Positions 26,901-35,231 of a stretch of DNA of 64,000 nucleotides are shown piece by piece; position 1 is the stretch's first letter, and each line of letters starts with the position of its first letter. The DNA comes from Chryseobacterium gleum (GTDB lineage Bacteria > Bacteroidota > Bacteroidia > Flavobacteriales_D > Crocinitomicaceae), in assembly GCA_945882095.1 (NCBI GenBank), contig CAMCWF010000005.1, positions 47,841-111,840 of the forward strand, given 5' to 3'. The notes under the pieces were generated by a model that was not told the origin of the DNA, did no database searches, and saw only the letters and a program-made list of their open reading frames with translations. The translations under genes were made by a program, and so were the position numbers.

Positions 26901-29798
26901 AACATAGGTACAGCCAATTTAAACCTAACGAATATCCAATTCACCAATGCTGTCTTTTCACTTGTTGGAAGTTTACCTCCCGTACTCGCCCCTAACCAAT
27001 CGGTAAACTTAAACTTGCGTTATACCCCCATTCAAGTTGGAAATGCAAGCTCGAATCTTTTGATTTCAAACAACGATGCCAACGAAAATCCATTCATCCT
27101 TTATTTAACCGGTACGGCGCTTCATCCTACCTTACCCAATTGTACCCAATGCAATTCATTGTCCGTAAACTCCAATCCCAAACACAAGGCGGAATGGGTA
27201 GATGTTATGCCAACCTTTGAATGGCAACACGAAGAAGGCGCAGGAATTGCCTATTACCAAGTGATTGTAACCAAAATTAGTGGGAACGGTGCTTCAAACA
27301 ACCCCGTAGCGATTAATGGAAATCTCACAAACACGGTAAACCATCCCACCACCTCTGTAAATGCAAAGCTACAGATGTCGAACACGTTGTCCCACAATAG
27401 CGAATACATGTGGTTTGTGACCGCCTATACCTCAAGTGGTTTGCCCATCAGCTGTTTTAAACGAACTTTCAAAACCATTCCTGTACCAAACATTATCCCA
27501 CTCACGTGTTCACATCCTCCCGGAGTAGCCCCATTTGGAACCAAGATTGGTGCGGTGAGCAATGTACCCATTTACAAAAACGGGGGATGTGAGAATGGCA
27601 TTTACAACAAATGCAGCACGCTGATCCCCAGTCAGAGTGGTTGGAGCTATGGTTGGCAATGTGTAGAATTGCCGTCGAGGTATTACAAAACCAAGTACCT
27701 TATCAATTGCAGTGGCGGAAATGGGAAAGATTATTTCGATGTACATGTCCAGGGCAATCGAAAAGGATTCAGACAACTGGTGAATAACCTTACCACCTCT
27801 GCTCCTCAACCGGACGACATCATTACGTTTATGCGTGCGGATCCAAACTCTGCGGGACATGTGGCTCTGATTCATAAGTTTACCCCTGCATTTAGCGCAA
27901 ATACACAGAATTACACCTTGAAAATCTTCCAAGAAAATTGGGGAAGCAATCTTTCACAACATTTAAGCTACGATTTGCCTTTAAAATTCATAAATGGAAA
28001 ATGGAAAGCAAGTTCGAGTTACCCAACGACGCGTGGATGGGTACGTGCCAAACCTGAGGTCATTTCTCCAGGTGCAAACAACGCCATTCCGACAATTGTC
28101 ACCACTACCCCGAGTTTCACTTGGGCCAAGCATAACAACATCAAAGGCTACAAGGTTAAATTGTATCGTTTGGTAGGAAGTTGTTATCAAATCGTAGGAA
28201 GCCCAATACAAATCGTTGGAAACCACTTCAGCGGGCAAGGATTCCCAGCTTTGGTACCCGGTGCTACCTACAAGTGGACGGTAGAGAACATCTTTTATAA
28301 CAATGGCGCCACCTATTTTGCGGGAAGCTCAATCCCTTCATCGGCTGTAAAATCAGTGTTGAGCGACAATTACTATTTCAAAGTGGCAAATTCTGCAGTA
28401 GCAACGAATCCACAAGGGAATGTAAACGTCGCAGGCGGTAATTTATCACAGATTTTCATCCAAACGATTGCCTCTCCGGTAAATGGCAGCGAGGTGTTTT
28501 ATAAAAATGATGAAGATTGGTTATACCTCGAATCCACCCATGGGAATGGGACCGCAGACATCCTTCAAGAATTTACGCCCATGGCCGGAGATTCTATGCG
28601 CATCGAAAGAACCGGATACCTTCCGTTGCAGTTTCAAGTCACGAGTCGTATGCTCAACGAAAAAATGCTGATCCCAATGTTGGAGAAGCATCCAAGCATT
28701 GTCTTCAAGGTGGAACACCTTCCTCAAATAGAAGAAAACACAGCGATCTTAAAAATCACTGGTAAAAACGTCACTGGATATAAAATTGCCATGGAGGGCG
28801 ATTTCGTCACACCAGAATTCACCCCTTGGGATAGCATTCAATACCTTGACCTTCACGAAGGAATGAATTACTTTGAATTTATGGTGTTCAATGACCAGGA
28901 TACAGTACTCATCTCGGATAAATGGTTGAATGTAAATCCTTCGGAAGAAAAGCTGAACGTTTTCTACCATGCCCGAAACCAAGCCGCTTATGATGTGTAT
29001 GTTGATGGTGATTTGGTACAATCCGGAAAATCCGATGGGGTTCTTTCCTTGCCAGTAAGTTCTTACAATGTAACGTTTCATGCCTTTGGATACGCTCCTT
29101 TGCGCTTCAACATCGACAGCGATACGCTATTGACTTTGGCACCTGAAAAATCGAGTACTCAATGGTTTGACACCCTCGTTACGAATGGAGAGGCTCGAGG
29201 ACATTACCTCGGCGGAAACGTAAGTGTGGATTTGGCTGCTAACACATACATGCACATTGGAAAAACCGAAGCAAAACCAGATTCAAGCTACCAAACCTGG
29301 AGTGAAACCTTGCTTTTGAGTGAAAACCAAAGTGCGTATACGGTTTCATGGATTTTGGATTACCCTAGCCTTCCGGAAGCCTTCTTAGTGAAAGTTGTAG
29401 CCAATGGAAACACGGTTTACCTTAACGGCAATCAGTTTGGGGACAGCGTTGTGTTTGATAGGGCTTACCAAGTGTTAAAACTTGTGGGATGGAAAAATGC
29501 CGCAGAGGTGACTTTGGTCCAAGGAAACATGGAATCCAACGCTTCGGAACCTGAGGATTTCGTGGTATTCCCCAATCCCAGTTCAGAAGCTACGGTGTAT
29601 GTGTATTTGAAAGACCTTTCAGAGGGACAAACCTTACAAATCTACGATCTCAAAGGAAACATGGTCAAAACCATCACGCTCCAAGGGAATGGAAAAGAAA
29701 TTTCAGATGTTGAGATTTCACTGTTACCAAAGGGAATTTACTTCTTTGAAGTGAAGGTAGACGGCACCCGAAATGTAAGGACTTTCGTAAAGATGTAA
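23991..29798 (+). CDS. Giant surface protein with choice-of-anchor-D repeats, embedded CHAP domain and T9SS signal
   Basis: The 1935-residue product has a signal peptide (ends VAYA). A beta-sandwich region at about 25-220 comes next. Several choice-of-anchor-D type Ig repeats follow (for example ISNQGTANLNLSSLSLQNG and LKNIGTANLNL-like copies) at about 222-445 and 700-1045. Between them lie four repeats with a terminal GCDS motif (about 450-700). A CHAP-like amidase/peptidase domain is embedded near 1200-1320, with Cys in GWQCVELPSRYY (about 1224) and His in AGHVALIHKF (about 1289). The C-terminal 85 residues (FVVFPNPSSEATVYVY) are a T9SS sorting domain. Likely a surface-attached or released wall-lytic enzyme or adhesin. 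Confidence 0.82.
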   Translation: MQKTLALLRSFFLLCCLLTQVAYAQLTCGTSISTLTNSQLGDIPSNVSSYTFAAGVYNMPYNVFIAKTSGNGPNLYPYGSVSVWVGKDNNVNLDSVVVEITFTSDVLGVMLDFGAINNNSDGEEQIQRIYPKLSNGQILTNGVTYVYQPGVPTGTVSGTYFVNGSKTIRAYSGNADDGRLTITATTPFRKIRFTQKEITALSVSGPNGVLIKRISYCPAIPDIAVSRNNVNIAMNGTVPYGTTGFGSPVSNIIQISNQGTANLNLSSLSLQNGTHWSIMNNVANVVAPNDTVFLTVDFNPSVSGALTDQLQIVSNDWNEGTYLVNLTGSGLTANLTAQHQNILVPENGTVNAPSTYVGLSILDSIYLQNTGVSNLILSGITLSNGAFSSQNLGNFTLAPGAGTWYVYQFTPTVVGLQTATFSAQSNDPTSPYVIQIQGIGIAPSNVQLTACENQLPLLYHGNTYANSGNYNEIVTGANGQDSLTVLTLSTLLIDSTQSSMVYCSAGTPYNWNGQLLATSGTYQATLIAVNGCDSVATLFFTVQTSLQNTVNAMVCPEDFPYYYAGQQINTPGTYIFHNPTQNGCDSVVNYVVSAYPIPSSAQNLTVCENDFPFFWNGMSIHHMGSYSFTTSSVVTGCDSTAHVNIVTLQTDTVHQNMTLPTSALPYAWGGQQINAAGTYTSVLQNMIGCDSVRYLHLTVTTPTMAQLNVLFEGVQETNPGNHTFQNIVIQSSVTKNITLQNTGFQTLIISGIQLSGGEAILQNANILTIPGGGSATFQVTFQPTTIGAKSNVITIFSNDLNNPQFVIHCNYNAINGPSPDIRCLYNNNFLVNGANLNLPNVNIPFGTPYAFLFEVKNIGQAILNISSITCSNGSVNPNYNNQMVANASQFIATTFNPIASGLQTFNIVVNSNDANEPAFLIPVRVNVMVPALPQPEIQALQAGVNILTQSTLNFNSTSVGQYTSMVLQIKNIGTANLNLTNIQFTNAVFSLVGSLPPVLAPNQSVNLNLRYTPIQVGNASSNLLISNNDANENPFILYLTGTALHPTLPNCTQCNSLSVNSNPKHKAEWVDVMPTFEWQHEEGAGIAYYQVIVTKISGNGASNNPVAINGNLTNTVNHPTTSVNAKLQMSNTLSHNSEYMWFVTAYTSSGLPISCFKRTFKTIPVPNIIPLTCSHPPGVAPFGTKIGAVSNVPIYKNGGCENGIYNKCSTLIPSQSGWSYGWQCVELPSRYYKTKYLINCSGGNGKDYFDVHVQGNRKGFRQLVNNLTTSAPQPDDIITFMRADPNSAGHVALIHKFTPAFSANTQNYTLKIFQENWGSNLSQHLSYDLPLKFINGKWKASSSYPTTRGWVRAKPEVISPGANNAIPTIVTTTPSFTWAKHNNIKGYKVKLYRLVGSCYQIVGSPIQIVGNHFSGQGFPALVPGATYKWTVENIFYNNGATYFAGSSIPSSAVKSVLSDNYYFKVANSAVATNPQGNVNVAGGNLSQIFIQTIASPVNGSEVFYKNDEDWLYLESTHGNGTADILQEFTPMAGDSMRIERTGYLPLQFQVTSRMLNEKMLIPMLEKHPSIVFKVEHLPQIEENTAILKITGKNVTGYKIAMEGDFVTPEFTPWDSIQYLDLHEGMNYFEFMVFNDQDTVLISDKWLNVNPSEEKLNVFYHARNQAAYDVYVDGDLVQSGKSDGVLSLPVSSYNVTFHAFGYAPLRFNIDSDTLLTLAPEKSSTQWFDTLVTNGEARGHYLGGNVSVDLAANTYMHIGKTEAKPDSSYQTWSETLLLSENQSAYTVSWILDYPSLPEAFLVKVVANGNTVYLNGNQFGDSVVFDRAYQVLKLVGWKNAAEVTLVQGNMESNASEPEDFVVFPNPSSEATVYVYLKDLSEGQTLQIYDLKGNMVKTITLQGNGKEISDVEISLLPKGIYFFEVKVDGTRNVRTFVKM

Positions 29799-30251
29799 TT
29801 ACTTCCAGAAGACCAGGATCAAAGCTGAAAAAACAAAGTGAGCAGGTTGCCTAAGGTGTCAGAAAAGAAAACTTTCCAACTTTTACCAAACATCGAAATG
29901 CGATGTAAATCTTTGGGAATGCAAAACCCACCCTTATAAACAAGGCACTCATCATGGCGGCTATGAAAGGTGGGACAAAAGCTTGCTGTAAACACAAGAC
30001 CTTGGGTCCCATGCTGCGATGTTATGAGAAAAGACAAGCCTTTAAGAAGTCTTCTCCAAACGGATTGAAATAACGAATAAGCCTTGCTCAACCGGTGGGC
30101 TTGTCGCAAGGCTATTCTTAATTTGTCGTATGATTTGAATAAAAATGTGTGATCTAGGTTTCCTTCAATAAAATAAAACCAGTCATGTAATCAAAGAATG
30201 GCAATTGATCTTAAACCAAAGAGACGCTAATCAACGAAAGGGCTAAACGAT
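29799..30251. other. Intergenic region of about 450 bp with strong inverted repeats; possible structured RNA
   Basis: No convincing gene lies here. A 96-codon minus frame (29819-30109) has an unusual composition and matches nothing I recognise. The stretch instead contains a hairpin at 30075-30117 (GAATAnGCCTTGC paired with GCAAGGCnATTC). A second pairing joins TGGGAC at 29971 with GTCCCA at 30006, and a short CATCGnnnTGCGATG-type stem lies at about 29893. These suggest a noncoding RNA, but the strand is undetermined. Confidence 0.35.
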
Positions 30252-31505
30252 TTAAAGTCCGTTTGCGGCTTTACGGTTGTTTAGGTCAAGGTAAAGGGCT
30301 TCAAACTTCTCCTTTAACTTTCTGTCTTTGTTAGACAAATCCAATCCTGCCAAAGCGGAAAAGGTAGCTTCGCCATTTTTTGAATCTCTCAATGCAAAGT
30401 AGCACTCCAAAAGGTTGAAGTAGATGGAAATCGTGATGTCTTTGTCGATGCGGGCTTTTTTATCCATAACATCCGATTCGGTCAATGTTTGCTTAAACGT
30501 ATTAACCGCAGCTGTTAATTTCTCATTTGCCAAAGTTGGATTTGAAGTCAACGATTTAAGTCCTAAAGTCGCATTGTTATACGCTTCGGTTACGTCTGGA
30601 TACGCATCATTTTTTGATTTCACATAATCCAAAGAAGTTACCCTTGTGGTTACTTCATAACCGATGCGGTCATTTACCAAATGATTGATAAACTTTAGGT
30701 TTTCTTTCAATAAAGCTTCTTCGGTAGATTTCACTAGGAAGGAAAAATCACTGGAAGGTGCTGTCTTGGACGAAGTCGATTTGTAGGTTTTGAAATTGGT
30801 TAATTCAGAAGGGGTAACGAAATAAATTTCTTGGTTGTTTGCACCTGTCACACGCACAGACATTGGACAACGGTAGGTAAACTCGATGTAGTAATAGGTA
30901 ACATTCGTGGTCGTTGACACATTGTTTACACGAGATACCTCTTGTTTCACTTCAGATTTGATCACTGGTTGAGAATTTTCAAATCCTTGGATGTTCACAA
31001 CATAGGTAAGACCATTTCCTTGCGCTTTGGTAAAACCATCCAAAAATAAATAGGTTGAGGCCAATGAAGCATAATCGTAGGTTGTTTTCAGCTTAGGAGC
31101 GGCAACGCTGCGACGGGAAGGTTGTGCTACGTATTCTTTAACCGGCTTGTTGTTCTCGTTCAACAATTGTTTCTCGATGATTTTTGTTGCAGTTGATTTC
31201 GTGTTGTACGCTTCCATCGCTTTTGCATAGTTGTCATCCGCAGCTTTTTGTCGCGCTGGATAATCTTGCATTTGACGTTGGTAATCCGCTTCTGCCAATG
31301 CTTTTTCTGCTTCGTAATCCGCTTGCAATTTTGCGTTTTCAGCATCCGCTGCAGAGGTAATCATTGAATAATAAGATTCGACTTTCGGTGAAATGGGATT
31401 GGTTGGCAATTTCACATAGGTATAAGAAACATCCTCAGATTTTACAGATTGTGAAAATGTAACACCCACAACCGCTAACATTAGCAAAAAGAAAATTTTA
31501 TTCAT
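30252..31505 (-). CDS. Exported protein of unknown function, helical N-domain
   Basis: The 417-residue product has a signal peptide (MNKIFFLLMLAVVGVTFSQS). Residues 45-110 are rich in Ala, Glu, Gln and Lys with heptad character (ADAENAKLQADYEAEKALAE), predicting a coiled coil. The middle has beta-rich segments with TYVVNIQGFE and YYYIEFTYRC. The last 100 residues look TPR-like (ISIYFNLLECYFALRDSKNGEA). I do not recognise the family. It is monocistronic, preceded by a good -7 element. No T9SS signal is visible, so a periplasmic location is likely. Confidence 0.7.
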   Translation of the reverse strand: MNKIFFLLMLAVVGVTFSQSVKSEDVSYTYVKLPTNPISPKVESYYSMITSAADAENAKLQADYEAEKALAEADYQRQMQDYPARQKAADDNYAKAMEAYNTKSTATKIIEKQLLNENNKPVKEYVAQPSRRSVAAPKLKTTYDYASLASTYLFLDGFTKAQGNGLTYVVNIQGFENSQPVIKSEVKQEVSRVNNVSTTTNVTYYYIEFTYRCPMSVRVTGANNQEIYFVTPSELTNFKTYKSTSSKTAPSSDFSFLVKSTEEALLKENLKFINHLVNDRIGYEVTTRVTSLDYVKSKNDAYPDVTEAYNNATLGLKSLTSNPTLANEKLTAAVNTFKQTLTESDVMDKKARIDKDITISIYFNLLECYFALRDSKNGEATFSALAGLDLSNKDRKLKEKFEALYLDLNNRKAANGL

Positions 31506-31558
31506 CTTTAAAAATTTATTTTAATTAAAAGCAAAACACCCCATCGAGGTTTCGGGTG

Positions 31559-31566
31559 CAAAGGTA
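31559..31566 (-). promoter_or_regulatory. -7 promoter element TACCTTTG
   Basis: On the minus strand TACCTTTG matches the Bacteroidota -7 consensus TAnnTTTG exactly. It lies about 53 bases upstream of the ATG at 31505, giving a leader of roughly 45 nt. Confidence 0.6.
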
Positions 31567-31757
31567 TTTTATTTTTAATAAATGGATTGGGGTTTGAGTG
31601 ATTTAAGAAAAACTTAACAAACATCATCTACGCGATGCAATTTTTGATATTCGATTTATATGTACTATTAAAGGAATCGATGGTGCTTTTATTTACGTTT
31701 CCTTAATTTTCCCCTAATCTCCTTTCGCTTGACATTCTATAATTTGGCAGAAAAAAA

Positions 31758-33749
31758 ATGAAGCATTTTACCTTACTTTTCGGTTTTTTCCTCACCTTTT
31801 CCCTCTTTGCCCAAAACAATGTCGGTCCTGGAAACTGCCTGGATTTTGCAGCAAACATCAACAATGCCAACCACGTAAACATGGGCGCGTTAAGCTGGCT
31901 CAATACCAATGACTTTACCATTGAATGTTGGATGAAAGTAAATTCAGTGTTTGATGACGAGTCCTTTTTCAGCAATAAAAACTGGGCAAATGGCAACAAC
32001 ACCGGATTTGTGTTCGATGTCCAAAACAATGGTGACAACATGAAATTCAATTTCAAAGACCCCACCAATCCACGTAAAGATTTAACCGTAGCGGTGAATG
32101 TACTCAATAGGGATTGGTTTCACTTTGCAGGCACCTACAAAAGAGGTGGTTTTTTCGTGGTTTACATCAATGGTGTAGCGAAAGACAGCCTCAATGTTTC
32201 TTCCATCACCGGTTCTTTTGCAAGCCAATACACCTATAAATTGGGACAAGACGGGACAGGAAACTACACCTACAACGGTAGCAATCCGCGTTACAATGGT
32301 AAAATCGACGAATTTAGGATTTGGTCGAACGTGCGCACCCGTCAACAAATTCGCGACAACATGTGTCATTCGTTGACAGGATCGGAGCCTTCCCTTTATG
32401 CTTATTACAACTGTAACGAAGCACCCAATGCAAATTTGAACGACCTTACTGCCAACAACAACGACGGAATTTGGGTAAACAGTGTAAACGCCAACTACAC
32501 CCTTTCCGGCGCTCCCATCGGTGCTTCATCGGTGAATAAATACGGTGCAAGTTTAACCACCGATTCACTTCAAATTGCTACCGCAGCAGGGACCTTCAAA
32601 ACCAAAGATTTCAATGGCATCACTGGTGTTCATGTTTACACCGTTGGAAGTGCGCCGACGCTTTCGAATGGCCTAAACAATCTGCCAGGAAATACGACCT
32701 ATTTTGGCGTATATGTTTGTGATACCAATAACAGTGTTACCTACACTTCAAAATATGATTACACAGGTTTTGTCGCGGCAACCAACGACGAGAACAACTT
32801 AATTCTGTTCAATCGAACCAAAAACGACGTGCAACCGTGGGCCAATTGCTTGGCCATCCAAAATGCTACCACAAACCAAATGATGAAAATGAATGTATCC
32901 ACCCGCAGGGAATACATCCTCGGAACAACCACCGGATTGAACTGCCAAAGTACCGATTCTATTTACTTGGTAGGTGCCACCCCAACCTCAGCCAACATCG
33001 GATGGCAAAGTGCTGGAAATCATTGGAACATACTTTGGGGCGTGCAAGGTTTCAATTTGAACAGCGGTACCGCGATCAACAATACCACTACAAATCCTTA
33101 CAACTTTACCAACCTAGCCTCAGGTGTTACCTATGAAATGTATGTACAAGACACCTGTCAAGGTACAGGCGCTAGCATTTGGATGGGACCTTTTACGTTT
33201 TCAGGTGAAGTGTGTATGAATCCGAGCCAATTGAATGCCATCAACATCACGGGTTCGGGCGCAACGCTTACGTGGACCAACAACACGCCTTCAGCTTCCA
33301 CTTTCGACATCGAATGGGGATTACCTGGCTTTACCCAAGGAACAGGTATTCCTGTAAATGGGGTTGGTTTACCCTATACCTTGAATGGCTTGGGCCTAAA
33401 CACCAGCTATGCGTATTATGTGCGTACCGTTTGTGGACAAAACAACACCAGCGGATGGGCGGGACCGTTTACGTTTACCACCTTGAACAATGCGGGGATT
33501 TCCATTGAATCAATGGGTTTCAAAGCGTACCCGAATCCTTTTTCACAATCTTTTAACCTACAATTTCCCCTTGGAAAAAGTTTTGATTTCCAACTCAAAA
33601 ATGTGTTGGGACAAGCCGTACCTTTTGTGCTAACGAACCAAGCTGACGGGCAATACACCCTGGAAGTGTCTGGGAAAAGTGAGGGAATGTACCTTCTTGA
33701 GATTACCACAGAAGGTCAAAAAATGGTCACACGCTTGATGAAACAATAA
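31758..33749 (+). CDS. Secreted LamG/concanavalin-like and fibronectin III protein with T9SS sorting domain
   Basis: The 663-residue product has a signal peptide (ends SLFAQ). An N-terminal LamG-like jelly roll at about 25-215 has LSWLNTNDFTIECWMKVNSVF and GKIDEFRIWSNVRTRQQI, both standard motifs. A middle region follows, then two fibronectin III-like repeats (SANIGWQSAGNHWNILWG; GATLTWTNNTPSASTFDIEWG). The last 80 residues (FKAYPNPFSQSFNLQF) form a T9SS sorting domain. It is an adhesin or glycan-binding surface protein with no catalytic motif. The 252-bp gap to the divergent gene upstream should contain both promoters. Confidence 0.88.
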   Translation: MKHFTLLFGFFLTFSLFAQNNVGPGNCLDFAANINNANHVNMGALSWLNTNDFTIECWMKVNSVFDDESFFSNKNWANGNNTGFVFDVQNNGDNMKFNFKDPTNPRKDLTVAVNVLNRDWFHFAGTYKRGGFFVVYINGVAKDSLNVSSITGSFASQYTYKLGQDGTGNYTYNGSNPRYNGKIDEFRIWSNVRTRQQIRDNMCHSLTGSEPSLYAYYNCNEAPNANLNDLTANNNDGIWVNSVNANYTLSGAPIGASSVNKYGASLTTDSLQIATAAGTFKTKDFNGITGVHVYTVGSAPTLSNGLNNLPGNTTYFGVYVCDTNNSVTYTSKYDYTGFVAATNDENNLILFNRTKNDVQPWANCLAIQNATTNQMMKMNVSTRREYILGTTTGLNCQSTDSIYLVGATPTSANIGWQSAGNHWNILWGVQGFNLNSGTAINNTTTNPYNFTNLASGVTYEMYVQDTCQGTGASIWMGPFTFSGEVCMNPSQLNAINITGSGATLTWTNNTPSASTFDIEWGLPGFTQGTGIPVNGVGLPYTLNGLGLNTSYAYYVRTVCGQNNTSGWAGPFTFTTLNNAGISIESMGFKAYPNPFSQSFNLQFPLGKSFDFQLKNVLGQAVPFVLTNQADGQYTLEVSGKSEGMYLLEITTEGQKMVTRLMKQ

Positions 33750-33757
33750 CCACATTC

Positions 33758-33802
33758 TTAATTTAGGATTAACATTCCTTAGACTAAAACCAAATAATTT
33801 TG
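33758..33802 (+). promoter_or_regulatory. Putative PHO-box-like repeat and -7 element
   Basis: TTAATTT-AGGA-TTAACAT (33758-33775) is a 7-4-7 direct repeat with 5 of 7 identities. After exactly 19 bp comes TAATTTTG (33795-33802), a perfect TAnnTTTG. Geometry and the shared TTnACATTC core match the element before the PhoD gene at 16435. Confidence 0.45.
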
Positions 33803-33819
33803 AACAAATAAATTTACCT

Positions 33820-35046
33820 ATGAAATCATTTTTACTCTTTATCTGTTTTGGCTTAAGCACATTGGCTTTTGCTTCTCAACCCAGAAAAGTACTTATCATC
33901 GGAATCGATGGCGTACGGACAGACGCTTTGCAACAAGCGAACACACCAAACATTGACGCGCTCATCGCATCGGGTTTTTACACATATGAATCTTGGCATG
34001 AAGGAATTACCGTATCGGGTCCATCTTGGTCAACCATCATGTGTGGGGTTGAATTTCCAAAGCATGGCGTAACCAGTAATTCTTACTCTGGAAGCAATTA
34101 CAATCAATATCCTTATTTCACAAGACATGCAAAAGATTGTCTACCTAACCTATACGAAGTACAAATTGTACAATGGGCTCCCATGAGTGACAATGTATAC
34201 AACGATGGTTGGGACCAAAAAATCAAGGTATGTGACGGATGTGGAGCCAACAGTGTTTCCGCTACACAAACCCAATTGGCGAATCCAAACTTGGATGTAT
34301 TGTTTGTTTATTTTGACGAGTGTGACTTAACTGGACATTCCATCGGATTTAACCCTGCAAACCCTGCCTACATCAACGCCATCCAAACGGTTGACGGTCA
34401 CATTGGTTCTATCCTTACCGCTTTGCAAAACCGTCCCAACTATGCGAATGAAGACTGGATCGTTTTGATTACCACAGACCACGGAGGCATTGGTACCGGT
34501 CACGGAGGAAACACCAACTCTGAACGTAAAATTTGGTGGGTAGGTAGTGGAAACAATCCCGTAGCCAACCAATTGACCAACGTACAAGATCCTGGAAGCT
34601 ACGCCATTGGAAACCATAACGACGTCGTTGCCTTAAACAACCCTTCCCAAGCGGACATCGCGGTTACCGCATTGGACCACTTATTCAGAGGTACAAACTG
34701 TAACCCAGTAGACCCTTCATGGAATTTGGATGGAACTTCTTGGTTGGATTCTTTGCACTCAGAACTTCCCGTAGGAATGGATGAATCTCAAATTAAAGAT
34801 GAGATAAAAATGTTTCCTAACCCTGCAACGGACATCCTTTCTTTGTGGTTTGAAAATGCATTGAACGAAGATGTTGCCTACGTGATTTATGACATGCAAG
34901 GAAAAGCAATGCTTAAAGCCAATGAGGCTGCCATGATGAATGCCAATAAACTTAACGTCGACGTAGAAAAATTAAGAAAAGGAAACTACCTGTTGAAATT
35001 GCAAATTGGTTCGAAAACCATTGTAAAACAGTTCTCCGTAGAATAA
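33820..35046 (+). CDS. Secreted alkaline-phosphatase-superfamily phosphodiesterase with T9SS signal
   Basis: This 408-residue enzyme belongs to the nucleotide pyrophosphatase/phosphodiesterase branch of the alkaline phosphatase superfamily. After the signal peptide (ends AFAS) the two-metal site is visible: Asp in IIGIDGVRTDAL, the likely nucleophile Ser in VSGPSWSTIMCG (NPP enzymes usually have Thr here), Asp/His in DECDLTGHSIGF, Asp-His in TTDHGGIG and His in GTGHGGNTN. The C-terminus (MFPNPATDILSLWF) is a T9SS sorting domain, so it is extracellular or surface-bound. It has a close paralogue at 36731. Next to phosphonate genes it may cleave phosphonate or phosphodiester headgroups (inference). 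Confidence 0.88.
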   Translation: MKSFLLFICFGLSTLAFASQPRKVLIIGIDGVRTDALQQANTPNIDALIASGFYTYESWHEGITVSGPSWSTIMCGVEFPKHGVTSNSYSGSNYNQYPYFTRHAKDCLPNLYEVQIVQWAPMSDNVYNDGWDQKIKVCDGCGANSVSATQTQLANPNLDVLFVYFDECDLTGHSIGFNPANPAYINAIQTVDGHIGSILTALQNRPNYANEDWIVLITTDHGGIGTGHGGNTNSERKIWWVGSGNNPVANQLTNVQDPGSYAIGNHNDVVALNNPSQADIAVTALDHLFRGTNCNPVDPSWNLDGTSWLDSLHSELPVGMDESQIKDEIKMFPNPATDILSLWFENALNEDVAYVIYDMQGKAMLKANEAAMMNANKLNVDVEKLRKGNYLLKLQIGSKTIVKQFSVE

Positions 35047-35231
35047 GTCTTTAGACTGGAAATGTAAACCAGCAGGTGAATTTGACTTCAAACCTCCCTT
35101 TCGCCTGTTGGGATTACAGAAAAAACATAAAAGTCCACCCTCTCTCCCTTTTTTCGACCGAGATTTTATGCTGCTTGATGACTTAACAAGGTGGCAATCA
35201 TTTAAAAACGTTTCTCACGCACTTAAGTCGC

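Noticed and set aside
29819..30109. 96-codon minus-strand frame
   Set aside because: No recognisable motif, odd composition, and it coincides with strong inverted repeats; treated as part of a possible RNA.
31705..31735. PHO-box-like repeat before the LamG gene
   Set aside because: Only loosely repeated (TTAATTT/CTAATCT), and the distance to the -7-like TATAATTTG differs from the two better sites.
35071..35110. Hairpin after the phosphodiesterase gene as a terminator
   Set aside because: Long loop and no T-run; too weak to annotate.
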